Made by a program: the position numbers and the translations under genes
Notes under the pieces: generated by a model
Told to the model about the DNA's origin: nothing
Database searches by the model: none
What the model saw: only the letters and a program-made list of their open reading frames with translations
Shown: piece by piece, positions 60,938 to 64,000 of the stretch
Numbering within the stretch: the first letter of the stretch is position 1
How the letters are laid out: the number at the start of each line of letters is the position of its first letter
NCBI RefSeq assembly: GCF_030116705.1
Contig: NZ_JAOTIK010000001.1
Location: 7,034,501 to 7,098,500, forward strand
Source: Streptomyces sp. ML-6
GTDB lineage: Bacteria > Actinomycetota > Actinomycetes > Streptomycetales > Streptomycetaceae
Reading direction: 5' to 3'
Length of the DNA stretch: 64,000 nt

Positions 60938-61020
60938 TCAACCGGCCACCCGACAGGCTCTGAGGCGACGGGGTGCGAGCAGGCCCGGCAGGCGACTGCT
61001 GGGCTTTCGGTCTGTCGGGG

Positions 61021-61051
61021 GTGTTCCCGTGCGTGTTCCCACGGGAACACG
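61021..61051. promoter_or_regulatory. Three GTGTTCCC boxes, two forming an inverted repeat
   Basis: GTGTTCCC occurs at 61021-61028 and 61033-61040, and as GGGAACAC at 61043-61050. The last two make a dyad CGTGTTCCC-AC-GGGAACACG. This could be a repressor site or a terminator hairpin in the gap between the IS and the haloperoxidase gene. Confidence 0.5.
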
Positions 61052-61216
61052 GGTGGATGAGGATCCGGGGAGATTCGGGCAGATGAGTGAAGACGCGGGC
61101 TAAACTCGGCGTTCGCGCAGGTCAGGGAAGAACTGCAGGTCAGAGGGCCTGTAAGGGGCCCACCTGGGGTCGCCTCCGGCCTGGCGGCCGGGGTGGGTCT
61201 GTTGCGGCCCGGCGGT

Positions 61217-62605
61217 TCAGCCGGCCTCGCCGGGGCACTGCGGCTGGGCAGGCCGGGCCGACTGCGGCGCCGGTGCGTTCGTCTTGCGTACCGGCTGGAA
61301 GTAGTGGGTCAGTGCCCAGGTGCCCACGCGGTTGCCGGCCCGGCAGCCAGCGATGTCCGCCGTACGGGAATGGATGCCTCCCCACACGCGGGCATTGATC
61401 ATGTCCCTGTTGACGTCGTCAGCGGACTCGTAGAGCCGGGTGGTGCCGGTGATCTCGGAGGGAACGTAGAGGTCGGGACGCGAGGTGCCGAGGACGCCGG
61501 TCACGGCGCGCATCACTGCTGCGGCGACGGTCGTGTGGCCGGCGACGTAGTCGGGATGGGGCGGTGTGACGAGCAGTGGCTCCCAGGCCGGGTCCGCCGT
61601 CGTCGCGGGGTTGCCGTCGGTGTCGGCCAGGCGGATGCCGCTGATCGGCCTCCAGAAGGCGTAGTGCAGCTTCGCGTCCCATGCGGTGATGACGGCGTCG
61701 GTCGCCGACGCGTTCGCCGCGGCGAACAGCCGCGCCGTGGTGGCGGCGCCGAGCCCGTGCCGGGCGGCGTAGTCCCGCAAGGCCGTCTGGACCTGCGCCA
61801 CCAGGTTGCCGCTGAAGAAGAGGGCGGTCTCGGTCTGCTGCGGGGTTCTGCCCGAGCCGGTCTTCGACCCCATGGTCTTCAGCTCATTGACGTCGTGGGC
61901 GTACCGAGCCGAGGAGAGCGCGGGCGGCCCGCCGGGGCGGAACTGTTGCGGGGAGGTGAGCAGCAGCGGGCGGAGCTCGGCGAGCCAGGTGTCGATGAAG
62001 GGCTGATGGGCGGGCGGGGTGGGTCTCCAGACTCCGGGAGCGGGCGACGCGGTGAAGGGTACATCCGCGAACCGGCCGTCATTTTCGCGGAGTTCGACGA
62101 TGTGGGCGGCGGCGCGCTTTCCGAAGGCGACACCCTGGTCCCTCGCAGGGCCCTCGGGAATCCCGGAGAGGGAGTCGGCGTAGGCGGCGTCGAGCCCGCT
62201 CTTGAAAGTGGAGAAGTAGGTGAGCAGCACGTCGTGAGCCGCCGTTGCGGCCGCCGCTGCGGAGGATGCGGTGGCGGGGCCGCGTTCCCGCCACTTGTAC
62301 GGGGCGTAGCCACCCTCGATGCCGACCACGGCGTTGTAGACGGCGACGGAGGCGAACCCGTGCCAGACGGCGCCCTGCCCGGAAGGGCGGGCGCCCAGGC
62401 TGGCGCGGATCGTCTCGGTGGCGATGGCGTTCCAGTCACGAACCACGGCTGCCGGGTCCGAAACAGCTGCTCGGCGGGGATCGGCGGCGCTCGGACCGGT
62501 CATGGCCGTGAGCCCGACGAGGGCGAGCATCGCGACGGCGCCGATGACATCCCGGATACGTGAACGCGGAGTAGGAGGAGGTGGAACAGGGTGGTTCTGC
62601 CGCAC
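61217..62605 (-). CDS. Secreted vanadium-dependent haloperoxidase / PAP2-like protein
   Basis: A 462-residue exported protein. The signal peptide is IRDVIGAVAMLALVGLTAMTGPSAADP. The PAP2/vanadium-peroxidase core shows KLHYAFWRPISGIRLADTDG, PPHPDYVAGHTTVAAAVMRAV (His of the GH motif) and ARVWGGIHSRTADIAG (Arg and His ligands). Actinobacterial relatives are mostly annotated as vanadium-dependent haloperoxidase family, though many may be phosphatases. GTG 62605 follows AAAGGAG by 6 bases. It lies between two copies of the same insertion sequence and interrupts a lutR-lutA neighbourhood. Confidence 0.88.
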   Translation of the reverse strand: MRQNHPVPPPPTPRSRIRDVIGAVAMLALVGLTAMTGPSAADPRRAAVSDPAAVVRDWNAIATETIRASLGARPSGQGAVWHGFASVAVYNAVVGIEGGYAPYKWRERGPATASSAAAAATAAHDVLLTYFSTFKSGLDAAYADSLSGIPEGPARDQGVAFGKRAAAHIVELRENDGRFADVPFTASPAPGVWRPTPPAHQPFIDTWLAELRPLLLTSPQQFRPGGPPALSSARYAHDVNELKTMGSKTGSGRTPQQTETALFFSGNLVAQVQTALRDYAARHGLGAATTARLFAAANASATDAVITAWDAKLHYAFWRPISGIRLADTDGNPATTADPAWEPLLVTPPHPDYVAGHTTVAAAVMRAVTGVLGTSRPDLYVPSEITGTTRLYESADDVNRDMINARVWGGIHSRTADIAGCRAGNRVGTWALTHYFQPVRKTNAPAPQSARPAQPQCPGEAG

Positions 62606-62730
62606 AGTGCACTCCTTTGGGTTGGTTCAACCGGATTAGCAGCGGGCGGGAGCATGATCAAGATCAATCGCCGTGGCTGGGGCGCAGTAAGCCGAAGGGG
62701 GCGGGCTGCGTAGTCTGTATTGCCCTGTGA

Positions 62731-63105
62731 GGGCCTGTCGGGTGGCTGGCCATGCGCGGAGCGTGACGGTCGTGATCTGTCCTCCGGGCGTGGCGGCGGC
62801 CCCGGAGTGATCACGGGGTGTGTGCCAGTGCGACAACTCCGGGGCCGTCAGCGGCCCGTGCTGTCCGGCCGGCCCGACCGATGAGATGCGGGAGATCGTC
62901 CATTGGCTCCTTTCCGTGCGTGACCTGCGAAAAGGCGGTGGGGTGCGCAAGTGCGCAGACCGGTTGGTGCTCGACTCGGTCTTTAGGGGGGCGAGGCGCG
63001 TGGATTCGACGCGGGCAAGCGGACGGCAGGGCGGAAGAGACACGTGAACGTGGACACGATGGGCCTGCTGCTGGTTGTCGCGGTCACCTCCGCGTTCAGC
63101 CCCGG
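62731..63105 (+). mobile_element. Internally deleted, truncated second copy of the IS
   Basis: The first ~240 bp and a later ~125 bp match the intact copy closely in the same orientation. The left inverted repeat is present with one change (GGGCCTGTCGGGTGGCTGG) and a preceding TGA. The equivalent of 60171-60378 (208 bp) is missing, joined at GTCTTT/AGGGGGG, and everything past the equivalent of about 60500, including the right inverted repeat, is lost. Its start of the transposase frame is uninterrupted up to the deletion. Confidence 0.88.
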
Positions 63106-63119
63106 GCGGGCCCGGGGCT
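63098..63119 (+). terminator. GC hairpin followed by T-rich tract
   Basis: AGCCCCGGGC-GG-GCCCGGGGCT is a perfect 10-bp stem at the broken end of the IS remnant, followed shortly by a T-rich tract around 63126-63131. It may insulate the lut promoter from upstream reading. Confidence 0.5.
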
Positions 63120-63206
63120 GTGTTCATTTTTATCAGGGCCATGACATTAACGTTCGCGCCTCGGTCGGCGTATGCGCGTCGTAGTCTTCACGATTCGGAC
63201 CGAGGC

Positions 63207-63222
63207 TAGTATGGTCGGACCA
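63207..63222 (+). promoter_or_regulatory. lutA promoter with LutR-type operator
   Basis: A -10 TAGTAT (63207-63212) is overlapped by the dyad TGGTCGGACCA (63212-63222), within a longer symmetrical TATGGTC-G-GACCATA. A repressor here would block the start site. The dyad matches that upstream of the FCD regulator at 59088. The -35 region is weak. Confidence 0.75.
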
Positions 63223-63251
63223 TAAAACTGGAGAAACGATCGGAGAGACCC

Positions 63252-64000
63252 ATGCGCATCGGACTCTTCGCCACCTGTCTGGGAGACACCCTCTTCCCCG
63301 AGGCGGTGAGATCGACCGCGGTCCTGCTCGCCCGCCTGGGTCACGACGTGGTCTTCCCGCCGGGGCAGACCTGTTGCGGCCAGATGCACGTCAACACCGG
63401 CTACCAGCGCGAACCGCTGCCCCTGGTGCGGAACTTCGCGGAGCAGTTCGGCGACACCTCGATCGAGGCCGTCGTCATGCCGTCCGGTTCCTGTGCGGGC
63501 TCGGTCCGCCACCAGCACGAGATCGTCGCCGAACGGTACGGGGACGCGGCGCTCCGGTCGGGCGTGGCCACCGTCAAGGCCAAGACGTACGAACTGTCGG
63601 AGCTCCTCGTCGACGTCCTGGGCGTCGAGGACGTCGGCGCGTACTTCCCGCACCGGGTGACGTACCACCCCACCTGCCACTCCCTGCGCATGCTCCGCGT
63701 CGGCGACAAGCCGCTGAAGCTGCTGCGCGCCGTCGACTCCATCGACCTCGTCGAGCTGCCGGAGGCCGATTCCTGCTGCGGATTCGGCGGCACCTTCGCC
63801 CTCAAGAACGCCGAGACCTCCACCGCGATGCTCCAGGACAAGATGCGCAACATCGCCGCGACCGGTGCCGGGGTCTGCACGGCGGGCGACTCGTCCTGCC
63901 TGATGCACATCGGCGGCGGGCTCTCCCGGATCAGGTCGGGCACCCGCACCCTGCACCTCGCCCAGATCCTCTCCGCCACCCGCACCTCGCCGTACGTCCC
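63252..64000 (+). CDS. lutA: LutA-like (Fe-S) lactate-oxidation subunit, 3' end outside window
   Basis: The frame is open from ATG 63252 to the window edge (249 residues plus a partial codon). Two CCG-domain iron-sulfur segments are visible: PPGQTCCGQMHVNTGY and LPEADSCCGFGGTFALKN, with VMPSGSCAGSVRHQHEIV and THPTCHSLRMLR-type segments (YHPTCHSLRML) between, matching the LutA/GlpC-CcgC family. Family length is about 240-250, so only a few residues should be missing. lutB and lutC would be expected next. GGAGAG precedes the start. Confidence 0.93.
   Translation, partial: MRIGLFATCLGDTLFPEAVRSTAVLLARLGHDVVFPPGQTCCGQMHVNTGYQREPLPLVRNFAEQFGDTSIEAVVMPSGSCAGSVRHQHEIVAERYGDAALRSGVATVKAKTYELSELLVDVLGVEDVGAYFPHRVTYHPTCHSLRMLRVGDKPLKLLRAVDSIDLVELPEADSCCGFGGTFALKNAETSTAMLQDKMRNIAATGAGVCTAGDSSCLMHIGGGLSRIRSGTRTLHLAQILSATRTSPYV

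Larger units (their letters stand above)
59916..60960 (+). mobile_element. IS5-like insertion sequence (full length, frameshifted)
   Basis: A 1045-bp element bounded by inverted repeats GGGCCTGTCGGGTGGCCGG (59916-59934) and CCGGCCACCCGACAGGCTC (60942-60960), which differ at one position. It is flanked by TGA on both sides (59913-59915 and 60961-60963), a 3-bp target duplication of the TNA type seen in some IS5-family groups. The left TGA is also the regulator's stop codon. One transposase gene fills it but carries indels, so the copy is probably immobile on its own. Confidence 0.9.

Noticed and set aside
61143..61152. AGGGCCTGT resembling the IS left end
   Set aside because: Only nine bases match and the following sequence diverges, so it is not counted as another IS end.

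Overview
This is a high-GC (about 72%) actinobacterial chromosome segment, almost certainly from Streptomyces or a close relative. Four things point there: a hopanoid cluster in the Streptomyces gene order, a cvn conservon (CvnA-B-C-D), a ydaO-type c-di-AMP riboswitch ahead of a LysM/M23 cell-wall enzyme, and extreme GC3 with many GTG starts and 4-bp ATGA/GTGA stop-start overlaps. All names come from reading translations and motifs; no database search was run.

Region by region. 1-7.7 kb: the end of the hopanoid operon (shc partial, hpnG, hpnH, an internally deleted ispG relic, a second dxs, hpnO), then an XRE-cupin regulator with a twin dyad operator and a small membrane protein. 7.8-11.8 kb: a tyrosine phosphatase, a decayed alpha-galactosidase fragment, the riboswitch plus LysM/M23 protein, and an SGNH hydrolase. 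11.9-18.1 kb (minus strand): a tightly overlapping six-gene operon of the uncharacterised STM4011-STM4015 families: two radical-SAM enzymes, an alkaline-phosphatase-fold hydrolase, an ATP-grasp protein and two tandem leucine-rich-repeat proteins. Its promoter resembles the RecA-independent (PafBC) DNA-damage promoter, and so does that of the divergent gene. 18.2-23.2 kb: small metabolic or unknown genes with a TetR regulator. 23.2-28.5 kb: a two-component system divergent from a MacB/FtsX-type ABC exporter. 29.0-33.5 kb: a conservon, with an unusual Tyr/Gly-rich extension on its GTPase, plus a GAF protein.

33.6-49.4 kb: a glycan/glycoprotein utilisation locus. A LacI regulator and a 2-hydroxyacid dehydrogenase lie between a minus-strand set (PL8 lyase, DUF2264 protein, M60 peptidase) and a plus-strand operon (LplB/YtcP-type sugar ABC importer, M1 peptidase, beta-helix/discoidin protein). 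A GTAAGCGGTT-type operator recurs at the control regions, one copy lying between the -35 and -10 of the importer promoter. 49.5-51.2 kb: a split transketolase pair whose C-terminal subunit is frameshifted. 51.3 kb: tRNA-Pro(GGG) with a strong terminator. 51.6-59.0 kb: a membrane protein, a TetM-like EF-G paralogue with a long leader, a methyltransferase, small exported proteins and an S66 peptidase.

59.1-64.0 kb: a FadR-type regulator (probable LutR) and the start of lutA share a TGGTCSGACCA operator. They are now separated by an island made of a full-length but frameshifted IS5-like element, a secreted vanadium-haloperoxidase-like gene and a second, deleted copy of the same element.
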